From Xanthobacteraceae bacterium (GTDB lineage Bacteria; Pseudomonadota; Alphaproteobacteria; Rhizobiales; Xanthobacteraceae): a DNA stretch of 64,000 bases. The position numbers and the translations under genes are program-made. Location: contig JAHBZB010000002.1 in the NCBI GenBank assembly GCA_019635635.1, forward strand, positions 310,001 to 374,000, given 5' to 3'. Every line of letters starts with the position of its first letter. Position 1 is the first letter of the stretch. This document shows positions 34,801-44,126 of this stretch, one piece after another. A model generated the notes under the pieces. The model was not told the DNA's origin and searched no databases. It worked only from the letters and a program-made list of their open reading frames with translations.

Positions 34801-34819
34801 TCTGCGAACAACTCGCAGA
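34801..34819 (+). terminator. Weak hairpin after the helicase gene
   Basis: TCTGCGA-ACAAC-TCGCAGA forms a 7-bp stem 12 bases after the rhlE stop, followed by TTTACC. A second short dyad AGTCCTTAAAGGACT lies at 34853-34867 before the next gene. Terminator function is plausible but the T-run is poor. Confidence 0.4.
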
Positions 34820-34921
34820 TTTACCTCCCGTTCATGAAGCGAAACTAGATTAAGTCCTTAAAGGACTACGGTTTTCGCGGTCCGGGGGCGCGCTGCCAAT
34901 TACGGGGCGCGAAGTTGATTC

Positions 34922-35974
34922 ATGACGGCAAGCGAGGGAGAATTCTGCCGCACGATCGGTCTTGCCGAAGCCGCGCTTGATCGCATCAAGGCGTTGCGCC
35001 ACCCCGCCACCCCGCACAATTTCGAGATCTGGTACGACTACGCCTCCGGCCATAACGTCGAGCTGAACAACGCGATCAACGCGCTGCTCGAAGCCACCGG
35101 TACGGTCACCCCGGCGCAGGCCGAGGAAATCTATCTCAAGTATTTTTCCGCGGCCCTCATCGGCGAACGCATCGACAAGGTCGGCACGCAGATCGCAGGC
35201 GAAATCGAACAGGTCATGGCGATGATCGAAGCCTCGATCGGCACCGCCGACGACTATTCGAAGTCGCTGGCGGGTGCCACCGAGAACATCTCGCCCGACG
35301 GCGATCGCGAGCAGATCCGCATGATCGTCGAAACGCTGGTCGAGGCGACCCGCGAAGTAGAGACCAAAAACCAGGTGATGCAGCAGCGCCTGAAGGATTC
35401 GCGGCAGGAAATCCGCGAGTTGCAGGAAAACCTCGAAGTCGTCCGCACGGAATCGCTGACCGATCCTTTGACCACGCTTTCGAACCGCAAGTTCTTCGAC
35501 AACGCCTTCGAGCGCTTGCTGAAGGAAGCCGCGACCGCAAAGCAGCCGCTTTCTGTCATCCTCAGCGACATCGACCACTTCAAGAAATTCAACGACACCT
35601 ACGGCCACCTGACCGGCGACCAGGTGTTGCGCCTCGTCGCGGTGTCGCTCAAGCATAACGTCAAGGGCCAGGACATCGCCGCGCGCTACGGCGGCGAGGA
35701 ATTCGCCGTAGTGCTACCGAACACGGCACTCGAACAGGCCATCACCGCCGCCGATCACATCCGGCGCGCGGTGCAGAGCAAGGAATTGATGCGCCGCTCG
35801 ACCGGCGAAACGCTGGGCCGGGTAACGATCTCGCTCGGGGTCGCGACCTGGCGCATGGGCGACGACGTCGCCTCGATTCTGGAGCGCGCGGATAGCTGCC
35901 TTTATGCGGCCAAGGCCGCCGGGCGCAACTGCGTGATCGCAGAGAACGCGATCGAGAAGGCCAAGGTCGCCTGA
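34922..35974 (+). CDS. Diguanylate cyclase (GGDEF domain) with helical N-terminus
   Basis: 350 residues, soluble. The N-terminal ~150 residues are helical (HPATPHNFEIWYDYASGHN is conserved in Hyphomicrobiales cyclases), followed by a coiled coil (about 135-175) and a GGDEF domain from TDPLTTLSNRKFFD. The active site is GGEEF (257-261), so it should make c-di-GMP. The inhibitory I-site RxxD is KGQD (248-251): the arginine is replaced, suggesting weak product feedback. No transmembrane segment. The upstream spacer lacks a strong ribosome site. Confidence 0.93.
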   Translation: MTASEGEFCRTIGLAEAALDRIKALRHPATPHNFEIWYDYASGHNVELNNAINALLEATGTVTPAQAEEIYLKYFSAALIGERIDKVGTQIAGEIEQVMAMIEASIGTADDYSKSLAGATENISPDGDREQIRMIVETLVEATREVETKNQVMQQRLKDSRQEIRELQENLEVVRTESLTDPLTTLSNRKFFDNAFERLLKEAATAKQPLSVILSDIDHFKKFNDTYGHLTGDQVLRLVAVSLKHNVKGQDIAARYGGEEFAVVLPNTALEQAITAADHIRRAVQSKELMRRSTGETLGRVTISLGVATWRMGDDVASILERADSCLYAAKAAGRNCVIAENAIEKAKVA

Positions 35975-35975
35975 G

Positions 35976-36377
35976 CTAGCGGCGCTTCTTCTTCGCGGCA
36001 CGGGGCTCCGGTTTCGGAGCCTTTTTCGTTTTTGAACCGGATTTTTTCTTGCCGCCAGCCGCGCGCTCCGCCGCGCCGAAAGCCTCGCGCGCGAATGCCG
36101 CAAAATCGTCCGGCTCGTCATAGAGCCGCTCCGGCAATTTCCAGTAGGACAGTGCAATCTCGCGGCCCTTCGCGCGGTAGACGAAAGGCTCTGAGTTTTC
36201 GGCGGCGAGTTTCGGGATCGTTAGATCGTCGGCTTTCAGGTAAAGCTCGCCGCTCTGCTCGATCGCGAACATCATGCCGTCGGCGAAGACGCCGTGGCCG
36301 CCGAACATGCGGCGGACGCTCACGCTGCCGAATTGACCGAAAAGCTCGCGGATGGATTCGGGATCGTCGAAAGCCAT
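35976..36377 (-). CDS. TfoX N-terminal-domain protein
   Basis: 133 residues. The TfoX/Sxy N-terminal domain is recognisable in SVSVRRMFGGHGVFADGMMFAIE, LYLKADD and SYWKLPERLYDEPDDFAAFAREA. A lysine-rich tail (KKKSGSKTKKAPKPEPRAAKKKRR) follows. TfoX promotes competence in some gammaproteobacteria, but isolated N-domain proteins in alphaproteobacteria have no proven role. The stop lies 1 base from the diguanylate cyclase stop (convergent), and the gene is 16 bases after sufA on the same strand. Confidence 0.85.
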   Translation of the reverse strand: MAFDDPESIRELFGQFGSVSVRRMFGGHGVFADGMMFAIEQSGELYLKADDLTIPKLAAENSEPFVYRAKGREIALSYWKLPERLYDEPDDFAAFAREAFGAAERAAGGKKKSGSKTKKAPKPEPRAAKKKRR

Positions 36378-36393
36378 GCGCGGGAGAATGCGC

Positions 36394-36774
36394 TCAATGC
36401 GGCGCGTGTTCGGCTTTCGCGGGCGTAATCGAAACCGACTCGCCGCAGCCGCAGGCCGAAGTCTCGTTCGGGTTCCTGAACACGAACTTCGCGGACATCT
36501 TGTCGACCGTGAAATCCATCGTGGTGCCGAGCAGGAACAGCACGGCCTTGGGGTCGATCAGGACTTTCACGCCCTGCGTCTCGATCACCTCATCGCCCTT
36601 CTCGACCGTCTCGGCGAGATCCATGGTGTAGGACATGCCGGCGCAGCCGCCGTTTTTCACGCCAACGCGAACACCCGCGACCGGCTTATCGGCGCGCGCG
36701 ATCAGATCGCGGACGCGGGCCGCTGCGGCCTCGGTCACAGTCATTACGGCGGGTCTCGGACGGGGTGCGTTCAT
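36394..36774 (-). CDS. sufA: A-type iron-sulfur carrier protein
   Basis: 126 residues. The A-type motif is VRVGVKNGGCAGMSYTMDL (Cys in GGC) with C-terminal SACGCGES, giving the three cysteines that bind or transfer an Fe-S cluster. It carries clusters from the SufBCD scaffold to apo-proteins. It is the last cluster-carrier gene of the suf operon, 45 bases after sufT. Cytoplasmic. ErpA/IscA-type naming is interchangeable from sequence alone. Confidence 0.92.
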   Translation of the reverse strand: MNAPRPRPAVMTVTEAAAARVRDLIARADKPVAGVRVGVKNGGCAGMSYTMDLAETVEKGDEVIETQGVKVLIDPKAVLFLLGTTMDFTVDKMSAKFVFRNPNETSACGCGESVSITPAKAEHAPH

Positions 36775-36819
36775 GAGAGCGACTCTAGAATGCCTGTGCT
36801 ACCGAAACATAAAGTGGGG

Positions 36820-37197
36820 TCACCACAGGTTGAGCGCAACCCTGGCGTCCTCGGACATGCGGCTCTGGTCCCAAGGCGGGTCGAACACGATTTTCACCTT
36901 CACCGGGCCGACGCCCTGCACCGACGAAATCGCATTTTCGACCATGCCGGGAAGCTCGACCGCCGCCGGGCAGTTCGGCGAGGTCAGGGTCATATCGACC
37001 GCGACCGTGCGGTCGTCGCCGATATCGACCTTGTAGATCAGGCCGAGCTCGTAAATGTCGACCGGGATTTCCGGGTCATAGACCGTCTTCAGCGCACCCA
37101 CGATGTCGTCGGTCAGCCGCGCGAGTTCCTCCGGCGGGATCGCCGACTGGATCGCGGGGGCGTTCGGGGTCGCCTCGGGTCTGGTTTCTTCGCTCAT
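36820..37197 (-). CDS. sufT: SufT (DUF59/MIP18-type) Fe-S maturation protein
   Basis: From ATG 37195-37197, 125 residues. The DUF59 motif is IVGALKTVYDPEIPVDIYELGLIY and TLTSPNCPAAVELPGMV (the reactive Cys), ending WDQSRMSEDARVALNLW. SufT acts in Fe-S cluster maturation under demand. Placed between sufS and sufA as in other alphaproteobacterial suf operons. The longer upstream frame (to 37359) overlaps sufS and is rejected. Confidence 0.92.
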   Translation of the reverse strand: MSEETRPEATPNAPAIQSAIPPEELARLTDDIVGALKTVYDPEIPVDIYELGLIYKVDIGDDRTVAVDMTLTSPNCPAAVELPGMVENAISSVQGVGPVKVKIVFDPPWDQSRMSEDARVALNLW

Positions 37198-37226
37198 GAT
37201 TTCAATTCTACACCAAAAACCGGCGT

Positions 37227-38465
37227 TTATGCGAACAGGTCCTGCGCCTTGATTAACGCCTCGGCCAGCGCATCGACCTCTTCTTTCGTGTTGTAAAGCG
37301 CAAACGACGCGCGGCAGGTCGCGGTGCAGCCGTAGCGCTGCAAAAGTGGCAGCGCGCAATGCGTGCCGGCGCGAACGGCGACGCCCTGCCGGTCGATCAC
37401 GGTCGCGATGTCGTGGGGATGCGCGTCCTTCATCTCGAACGAGAGGATCGCGCCCTTCTCTTTCGCGCGGCCATAAAACTTCAGGCTGTTGATGCGTGAA
37501 AGTTTCTCGGTCGCGTAGTCCAAGAGCATCTTTTCGTGCGCGGCGATCTGCGCCGGGTCAAAAGACTTCACATAGTCGATCGCAGCACCCAGACCCACCG
37601 CGGGTACGATCGCGGGCGTGCCTGCCTCGAACTTATGCGGCGGCTCGCCATAGGTGACATTCGTTTCCGTCACTTCGCGGATCATTTCGCCGCCGCCGAG
37701 AAACGGCGGCAGGCGCTCGAGCCACTCCTGTTTTGCGTAAAGCACGCCAATGCCGGAGGGGCCGTAAAGCTTGTGGCCAGTGAAGACATAAAAGTCGGCG
37801 TCGATGTCCTGCACGTCCGGCGAAAGATGCACCGCGCCCTGACTGCCGTCGACCAGCACCGGAATGCCGCGCGCATGCGCGAGCCTGACTACCTCTTTCA
37901 CCGGCACGATGGTGCCGAGCGCATTCGACATCTGCGTGATCGCAACGATCTTGGTGCGCTTGGTCAGGAGCTTCTCGAACTCGCCGAGCAGGAAGTTGCC
38001 GTCCTCGTCGACCGGCGCCCACTTGATGACCGCGCCCTTGCGTTCGCGGTGATAGTGCCAGGGCACGATGTTCGAGTGGTGCTCCATGATCGAGAGCACG
38101 ATCTCGTCGCCCTCGCCGATCTCCGCGAGGCCGAACGAGCTTGCGACGAGATTGATCGCCTCGGTCGCATTCTTCACGAACACGATCTCGGATGACGACT
38201 TCGCATTCAGGAAGCCGCGCACCTTCTCACGCGCGCCTTCATAGGCCTCGGTCGCGGCGTTCGCGAGAAAATGCAGCCCGCGATGCACGTTCGCATATTC
38301 ATGCTCGTAGGCATGGCGCATGCGGTCGAGCACTTGCACCGGCTTCTGCGCGGAAGCCGCGTTGTCGAGATAGACGAGCTTCTTGCCGTAGACCTCCTTG
38401 GACAGAATCGGAAAGTCCGCGCGGACTTGTCCGACGTCGAAGGCAACTTTCGCGGGCGCGTTCAA
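37227..38465 (-). CDS. sufS: Cysteine desulfurase SufS (class II)
   Basis: No ATG is near the N-terminus. TTG at 38463-38465, preceded by AGAGG at 6 bases, gives 412 residues starting (M)NAPAKVAFDVGQVRADFPILS. Motifs: YLDNAASAQKP, IMEHHSNIVPWH, the PLP lysine in FTGHKLYGPSGIG and the catalytic Cys370 in RAGTHCALPLLQRYG, with the short loop of SufS rather than IscS. It supplies sulfur from cysteine to SufBCD. The start lies 2 bases after the sufD stop. A SufE/SufU partner gene is not nearby. Confidence 0.93.
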   Translation of the reverse strand: MNAPAKVAFDVGQVRADFPILSKEVYGKKLVYLDNAASAQKPVQVLDRMRHAYEHEYANVHRGLHFLANAATEAYEGAREKVRGFLNAKSSSEIVFVKNATEAINLVASSFGLAEIGEGDEIVLSIMEHHSNIVPWHYHRERKGAVIKWAPVDEDGNFLLGEFEKLLTKRTKIVAITQMSNALGTIVPVKEVVRLAHARGIPVLVDGSQGAVHLSPDVQDIDADFYVFTGHKLYGPSGIGVLYAKQEWLERLPPFLGGGEMIREVTETNVTYGEPPHKFEAGTPAIVPAVGLGAAIDYVKSFDPAQIAAHEKMLLDYATEKLSRINSLKFYGRAKEKGAILSFEMKDAHPHDIATVIDRQGVAVRAGTHCALPLLQRYGCTATCRASFALYNTKEEVDALAEALIKAQDLFA

Positions 38466-38467
38466 GG

Positions 38468-39784
38468 TCAGCCTCTGGCGGCGAGCCAATGGCCCGCACG
38501 CTTCATCATCGCATCGCGGATTTTCTCGTTCTCGATGTGTTCGATTGCCTCGCCGAAGAATGACTGAATGAGAAGGCTCTCGGCCTCTTTCTTCGGAATG
38601 CCGCGCGCGCGCAGATAAAACAGAAGATCGTCGTCGAGCGCGCCGGTGGTGGCGCCGTGTGCGCATTGCACATCGTCGGCGAAGATTTCGAGTTCGGGCT
38701 TGTTGTCCATTTCGGCTTCGTCGCCGAGCAGCAACGCCGCCGACATCATGCGACCGTCGGTCTTCTGCGCGTCTGGACGGACCACGATCAGGCCCTGGAA
38801 CACGCCGCGAGACTCGTCGTCGAGCACGGTCTTGAAGAGTTCGCGGCTCTCGCCGCCGGGGAGCGCGTGATCGACTTCGAGCGTCATGTCCGCATGCTGC
38901 TTGCCGCGGAGCAACGTCGCGCCCGAAATCAGCGCGCGCGCGTTCCGGCCCGCATAGGCGAACGGCACGGTGTGGCGCGAGACGGCAGCGCCGGTCGATA
39001 GCGCGAACGACTTGAAGCGGCTGTCCGTGCCGATCGCGCCGACCATCATCGAAAGGTGGATGGCCTTGTCGCCCTCGGCCTGCACGCGCACGATATCGAG
39101 TTCGGCGTCGTCCGCGACCGAAAGCTGGAGGACCGTATTCGTCTGATAGGCGACCGCATCGGGACCGGCGTGCGACTGAATGATCGTCGCTTGCGCCTTT
39201 TTGCCGACCTTCACGACCACCCGACCGAAGACGCTCACCAGCGATGTGCCGGTGACGATGTGGCGAATATGGATCGGCTTCGTGATCTGCGCGCCCGGCG
39301 CGACATCGATCACGACGCCTTCGTTCAGCGCGGCGGTGTTCAACGCATAGACCGCATCGTACTTGCCCGGATTCAGGCCAGCGAGAAATTGCGGCAGCGT
39401 GGCATCGCCTTTCAGCGCGTCGCCAAGTGTCGAAATCGTCAGACCCTTTTCGAGACCTTTCAGGTTCGAAAGTTCGGCGACGAATGCGCCGTTCACGAAC
39501 GTGATCTCGCGCGCGCCGATATTGCCGAGCAGATCGATTTTCTTCGCCTCAGTAAGCGCAGCCGCATCCGGCTTTCCGGCGAGTGGCGCCATCTCGCGCA
39601 AGAGCACGCGAAGATCGGTGTATTTCCACTCCTCGACGCGGCGGTGCGGCAGGCCCTTCTCGGCGAACAGGCGCAGCGCCTTTTCGCGCAACGCACGCAC
39701 CGGCTCCGCGCCTGGCAGTGCGGCAAGCGCATCCGAATACTGCGTTTCCGCAGCCGTGCGCATCATTTTGACTTCAGCGTTCAC
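38468..39784 (-). CDS. sufD: SufD subunit of the SufBCD Fe-S scaffold
   Basis: GTG at 39782-39784 with AGAGG 8 bases before gives 438 residues (VNAEVKMMRTAAETQ); ATG 39764-39766 is the alternative. SufD pattern: EEWKYTDLR, then the beta-helix core and RARGIPKKEAESLLIQSFFGEAIE with the C-terminal helical end. It pairs with SufB as part of the scaffold. Spacing to sufC is 11 bases. Cytoplasmic. Confidence 0.93.
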   Translation of the reverse strand: MNAEVKMMRTAAETQYSDALAALPGAEPVRALREKALRLFAEKGLPHRRVEEWKYTDLRVLLREMAPLAGKPDAAALTEAKKIDLLGNIGAREITFVNGAFVAELSNLKGLEKGLTISTLGDALKGDATLPQFLAGLNPGKYDAVYALNTAALNEGVVIDVAPGAQITKPIHIRHIVTGTSLVSVFGRVVVKVGKKAQATIIQSHAGPDAVAYQTNTVLQLSVADDAELDIVRVQAEGDKAIHLSMMVGAIGTDSRFKSFALSTGAAVSRHTVPFAYAGRNARALISGATLLRGKQHADMTLEVDHALPGGESRELFKTVLDDESRGVFQGLIVVRPDAQKTDGRMMSAALLLGDEAEMDNKPELEIFADDVQCAHGATTGALDDDLLFYLRARGIPKKEAESLLIQSFFGEAIEHIENEKIRDAMMKRAGHWLAARG

Positions 39785-39795
39785 TTCTAAATCCT

Positions 39796-40548
39796 CTAGG
39801 CCGCGTTTTCGTAACCGGCGTAGCCCTTGGCTTCTAGTTCGTGCGCAAGCTCCGGACCGCCGGTGCGCACGATCTTGCCCCGCGCCATGACATGCACGAC
39901 GTCCGGCACGATGTGATCGAGCAGGCGCTGGTAGTGCGTGATCACGAGGAAGCCGCGGTTCTTCGCGCGCAGGCGGTTCACGCCGTCGGCGACGATCTTC
40001 AGCGCGTCGATGTCGAGGCCGGAATCGGTCTCGTCCAGCACACACATTTTCGGCTCGAGCAACGCCATCTGAAGAATTTCGTTGCGCTTCTTCTCGCCGC
40101 CGGAGAAGCCAACGTTCACCGGCCGCTTCAACATATCGTCCTTGATGTTGAGCTCCTTCGCGCGCTCGCGCACGAGGCGCAGGAAGTCCGGCGTGGACAG
40201 CTCCTCCTCGCCGCGCTTCTTGCGGACCGAATTCACGGCGGTGCGCAGGAACGTCATCGAGGCGACGCCCGGAATTTCGATCGGATACTGGAACGCGAGA
40301 AAGAGGCCCTTGGCCGCACGCTCGTCCGGCTCCAACTCTAACAGGTCCTCGCCGTCGAGCGTCGCCGAGCCGCCGGTGACTTCGTAATCGTCCTTGCCGG
40401 CGAGCACATAAGAGAGCGTGGACTTGCCGGAGCCGTTCGGCCCCATAATCGCGTGCACCTCGCCCGGATTGATCGTGAGATTCAGGCCGCGAAGAATTTC
40501 CTTTTCTTCGACCCGTGCATGGAGATCTTTTACCTCTAACAACGCCAT
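39796..40548 (-). CDS. sufC: SufC Fe-S assembly ATPase
   Basis: From ATG 40546-40548, 250 residues of ABC-type ATPase: Walker [20 protein letters not shown], signature [16 protein letters not shown], Walker [17 protein letters not shown] and the switch His in [13 protein letters not shown]. The SGGEKKR signature and TDSGLDID are typical of SufC. It energises SufBD. It begins 1 base after the sufB stop. Confidence 0.96.
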   Translation of the reverse strand: MALLEVKDLHARVEEKEILRGLNLTINPGEVHAIMGPNGSGKSTLSYVLAGKDDYEVTGGSATLDGEDLLELEPDERAAKGLFLAFQYPIEIPGVASMTFLRTAVNSVRKKRGEEELSTPDFLRLVRERAKELNIKDDMLKRPVNVGFSGGEKKRNEILQMALLEPKMCVLDETDSGLDIDALKIVADGVNRLRAKNRGFLVITHYQRLLDHIVPDVVHVMARGKIVRTGGPELAHELEAKGYAGYENAA

Positions 40549-40549
40549 T

Positions 40550-42034
40550 TTAGCCCACGCTTCCTTCGAGAGAGATTGCAATCAGTTTCTGCGCTTCCAC
40601 CGCGAATTCCATCGGCAGGTGTTGCAGTACGTCCTTGACGAAGCCGTTGACGACGAGCGCCACCGCCTCCTCCGCCGACAGCCCGCGCTGGCGGCAATAG
40701 AACAGCATGTCGTCGGAAATCTTCGAGGTGGTCGCCTCGTGTTCGAACACGGCGGACGAACTCTTCGCCTCGATGTACGGCGTCGTGTGCGCGCCGCACT
40801 TGTCGCCGATGAGCAACGAGTCGCAGTTCGTGAAATTGCGCGCGTTCGTCGCCTTCCTGTGCGCGGACACCTGCCCGCGATAGGTGTTCTGCGACACGCC
40901 GGCGGCGATGCCCTTGGAGATGATGCGGCTCGAAGTGTTCTTGCCGAGGTGGATCATCTTGGTGCCGCTATCGACCTGCTGGTGGCCGTTGGAAATCGCG
41001 ATCGAATAGAACTCGCCCTGCGAATTGTCGCCGCGCAGAATGCAGCTCGGATATTTCCAGGTAATCGCGGAGCCGGTCTCGACCTGTGTCCATGAAATCT
41101 TCGAGCCGTTGCCGCGGCAGTCGCCGCGCTTGGTAACGAAGTTATAGACGCCGCCCTTGCCCTGCGCGTCGCCCGGATACCAGTTCTGCACGGTCGAATA
41201 TTTGATCTCGGCGTTATCGAGCGCGACCAGCTCGACGACCGCCGCGTGCAACTGGTTCTCGTCGCGCGACGGCGCAGTGCAGCCTTCGAGATAGCTCACA
41301 TAGGCGCCTTCGTCGGCGATAATGAGCGTGCGCTCGAACTGGCCGGTCTGCTTCTCGTTGATGCGGAAGTAGGTCGAAAGCTCCATCGGGCAGCGCACGC
41401 CCTTCGGCACATAAACGAACGAGCCGTCGGAGAACACCGCGGAGTTCAGCGTCGCGAAGAAGTTGTCGGTGACCGGTACGACCGAGCCGAGATATTTCTT
41501 CACGAGCTCGGGATGTTCGCGGATCGCTTCCGAGATCGACATGAAGAGGACGCCGGCCTTCTTCAGTTCTTCCTTGAAGGTCGTGACCACCGAGACGGAG
41601 TCGAACACGGCATCGACCGCGACCTTGGAATAGACGCGGTTCTCTTCGGCGACGCCCGCCAGGATTTCCTGTTCCTGCAACGGAATGCCGAGCTTTTTAT
41701 AAGTCTCGAGAATTTCCGGATCGAGTTCGTCGAGCGACTTCGGGCCCGCCTGCTTCTTCGGCGCGGCGTAATAATACAGATCCTGATAGTCGATCTTCTG
41801 GTAGTGGACGCGCGCCCACTCGGGCTCCTGCATCGTCTTCCAGCGGCGGAACGCCTCGAGACGCCACTCGAGCATCCATTCCGGCTCGTTCTTTTTCGCC
41901 GAAATGAAGCGCACGGTGCTCTCGTCGAGCCCCTTCGGCGCCTTTTCGACTTCGATCTTGGTCTCGAAGCCGTATTTGTATTGATCGACGTCGATCGACT
42001 TGACGCGTTCGACTGTCTCCTGGACTGCAGGCAT
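40550..42034 (-). CDS. sufB: SufB Fe-S scaffold subunit
   Basis: 494 residues starting [22 protein letters not shown]. SufB segments: [86 protein letters not shown] (split) and [20 protein letters not shown]. These include the conserved Cys and Glu residues needed for cluster assembly. Located 38 bases after the iscS-type gene. Cytoplasmic. Confidence 0.97.
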   Translation of the reverse strand: MPAVQETVERVKSIDVDQYKYGFETKIEVEKAPKGLDESTVRFISAKKNEPEWMLEWRLEAFRRWKTMQEPEWARVHYQKIDYQDLYYYAAPKKQAGPKSLDELDPEILETYKKLGIPLQEQEILAGVAEENRVYSKVAVDAVFDSVSVVTTFKEELKKAGVLFMSISEAIREHPELVKKYLGSVVPVTDNFFATLNSAVFSDGSFVYVPKGVRCPMELSTYFRINEKQTGQFERTLIIADEGAYVSYLEGCTAPSRDENQLHAAVVELVALDNAEIKYSTVQNWYPGDAQGKGGVYNFVTKRGDCRGNGSKISWTQVETGSAITWKYPSCILRGDNSQGEFYSIAISNGHQQVDSGTKMIHLGKNTSSRIISKGIAAGVSQNTYRGQVSAHRKATNARNFTNCDSLLIGDKCGAHTTPYIEAKSSSAVFEHEATTSKISDDMLFYCRQRGLSAEEAVALVVNGFVKDVLQHLPMEFAVEAQKLIAISLEGSVG

Positions 42035-42072
42035 TCACTACTCCATCCGCCGCGCGAACGACTTGATTTTTA

Positions 42073-43245
42073 TCAGGCGGCTCGCGCGCCGCTCTTCTTC
42101 AGTGACGTATAAACCTTGGACCAGACGTTCAGGAACTGAATCACGTCCGCGTCCGTCGTATTCCAGCCGGTGCTTACGCGCATGGCGCAGCGGCCGACTT
42201 CGGAAGTAACACCCATCGCCTGCAAGGTCGGCGACGCCGCCGACTTGCCCGACGAACAGGCGGAACCTGCCGAGATCGCGACCCCGTCGAGATCGAGCGC
42301 GATCAGCGCGATTTCGGCAGTCACGCCGGGGGCGGCGAAGAATGTCGTATTCGGCAGCCTCGCTGCGCGGTCGCCGAAAATCACGGCGTCTTTCGCAATC
42401 GAGCGAATGCCTTCTTCTATCTTCGCGCGCAGCGCGCCGAGGCGGGATCCTTCCGGCGTCAGCGTTTGTCCTGCTTCGGTCGCAGCGGCTGCGAAGCCCG
42501 CGATCGCGGCGACGCTCTCGGTCCCTTGCCGGCGTCCGCGCTCCTGTCCGCCGCCGCGTATGATCGCAGGCAGCCTTGTGTCGCGATGCGCGCTGACCAC
42601 CGCGCCGACGCCCTGCGGCCCACCGAGTTTGTGCGAGGTGATGGACACGAGATCCGCGCCGCTCTCGCGCAGGTCGAATGGAATTTTTCCAATCACCTGC
42701 ACGGCGTCGGAATGGAACACGCCGTCATGCGCGTGAACGATGTCTGCGACCGCGCGCAGCGGCTGCAACACGCCGGTTTCATTATTCGCGGCCATTACCG
42801 AGACGAACGCTCGGCGCCCGGCACTTTTGTGTTTCGCGAGCGCTTCCTTCAGCGCGCCCAGCACGATCACGCCGTTCGCATCCACCGGCACATATTCGAT
42901 CTGCTCTGGCTTGAAGCTGCCGCCCGCGCGCACCGCCGGGTGTTCCACATCCGAAAGCAAGAGCACGTCGAAGCGTGAGGGTTTGCCCGCGAGTTCCATC
43001 TCGGGCGAAAGCACGGTCGCGTTCGATTCGGTCGCGCCGCTCGTGAAAAAGATCGCATCGGTTTCCGCACCGATCAGCACCGAGATCTGATGCCGCGCAT
43101 CCTCGACGATCGCACGCGCTGCCCGGCCCTCGGTATGCACCGAGGATGCGTTCGCGGGCGCGAGCATCACCGCCGCAATCGCTTCCTTGGCGGAAGCGCG
43201 CGGCAGGCTGGTCGCGTTGTAGTCGAGATAAACCCGGGCCATCAT
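42073..43245 (-). CDS. iscS: Cysteine desulfurase, IscS/NifS type (class I), first gene of the suf operon
   Basis: 390 residues from ATG 43245 (a second ATG is at 43242). Motifs: VYLDYNATSLPR, FTSGATESNA, AANNETGVLQPL, PLP lysine SITSHKLGGPQGVG, and catalytic Cys in ISAGSACSSGKSAASP. The SACSSGK loop marks class I, so the operon encodes two desulfurase types. The family stands first in many rhizobial suf operons. An Irr-type element lies 117 bases upstream (43362-43378). Confidence 0.92.
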   Translation of the reverse strand: MMARVYLDYNATSLPRASAKEAIAAVMLAPANASSVHTEGRAARAIVEDARHQISVLIGAETDAIFFTSGATESNATVLSPEMELAGKPSRFDVLLLSDVEHPAVRAGGSFKPEQIEYVPVDANGVIVLGALKEALAKHKSAGRRAFVSVMAANNETGVLQPLRAVADIVHAHDGVFHSDAVQVIGKIPFDLRESGADLVSITSHKLGGPQGVGAVVSAHRDTRLPAIIRGGGQERGRRQGTESVAAIAGFAAAATEAGQTLTPEGSRLGALRAKIEEGIRSIAKDAVIFGDRAARLPNTTFFAAPGVTAEIALIALDLDGVAISAGSACSSGKSAASPTLQAMGVTSEVGRCAMRVSTGWNTTDADVIQFLNVWSKVYTSLKKSGARAA

Positions 43246-43361
43246 TCATATCCCGGAGCCGAAAAACCTTGCTTTTCGAGCCCCGTATTGTTTAAGAGAG
43301 AAAGCTCGAAGCGTGGGAACGCGTGGCTATCGATGGCTGGCGCCGCCGAGCGGAATCTCTA

Positions 43362-43378
43362 TTTAGAACTATTCTAAA
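43362..43378 (-). promoter_or_regulatory. Irr-type iron control element (ICE) upstream of the suf operon
   Basis: TTTAGAA-CTA-TTCTAAA is a perfect 7-bp dyad with a 3-base spacer, the consensus of the ICE motif bound by the Fur-family regulator Irr in Bradyrhizobium-type bacteria. It lies between the divergent iscS and COG2945-hydrolase genes, nearer the latter (85 bases). Iron limitation would let Irr bind and change suf expression. Which of the two promoters it serves is not certain. Confidence 0.75.
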
Positions 43379-43463
43379 GTAGGCCGGTGGTACTCACGAG
43401 TCAACCGGATCGGGAACCCTGCGCACCCTTTAGATAAGCGCGAGAACGACGGAAAGCACCCCA

Positions 43464-44126
43464 ATGCCTGAAGTGATTTTCACCGGCGAAGAAGGCCGCC
43501 TCGAAGGCCGGTTCCAGCCGGGACGCAGCCGCACCTCCCCGATCGCGATCATCCTGCATCCGCATCCGCAGTTCGGCGGCACGATGAACAATCCGGTCGT
43601 CTATCACCTCTATTACGCTTTCGCGAACCGCGGCTTCTCGGTGCTTCGCTTCAACTTCCGCGGTGTCGGCCGCAGTCAGGGCACCTTCGATCACGGTCAG
43701 GGCGAATTGTCTGACGCAGCCGCCGCACTCGACTGGGTGCAGAGCGCGAACCCGGAAGCGCGCGCTTGCTGGATCGCGGGTTTCTCTTTCGGTGCGTGGA
43801 TCGGCATGCAGCTTTTGATGCGCCGTCCGGAAGTCGAAGGCTTCCTTTCGATCGCAGCTCCTGCCTCGCTCTATGATTTTTCGTTCCTCGCGCCCTGCCC
43901 GTCGTCGGGTCTCTTCGTGCATGGCGACAAGGATGCGGTGGTGCCGGTGTCTTCGGTCGGCACGCTGGTCGAAAAGCTGAAAACGCAAAAAGGCATCGTG
44001 ATCGAGCAGAACATCTTGAAGGGCGCGAACCACTTCTTCGACGGCAAGGTCGATACGCTGATGGAAGTCGTGAACGAGTATCTCGACCGGCGGCTCCCGA
44101 ACGAGCGCGCAAACACGGCAGCCTAA
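43464..44126 (+). CDS. COG2945-type alpha/beta hydrolase
   Basis: 220 residues. Diagnostic opening IILHPHPQFGGTMNNPVVYHL is that of the COG2945 family; then FNFRGVGRSQGTFDHGQGE, the nucleophile elbow IAGFSFGAWIGMQL, GLFVHGDKDAVVPVSS (acid) and KGANHFFDGK (His). Function unknown; it does not look like a dienelactone hydrolase proper. Divergent from the suf operon with the ICE between them, and convergent with anmK (4-base overlap of the ends). Confidence 0.87.
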   Translation: MPEVIFTGEEGRLEGRFQPGRSRTSPIAIILHPHPQFGGTMNNPVVYHLYYAFANRGFSVLRFNFRGVGRSQGTFDHGQGELSDAAAALDWVQSANPEARACWIAGFSFGAWIGMQLLMRRPEVEGFLSIAAPASLYDFSFLAPCPSSGLFVHGDKDAVVPVSSVGTLVEKLKTQKGIVIEQNILKGANHFFDGKVDTLMEVVNEYLDRRLPNERANTAA

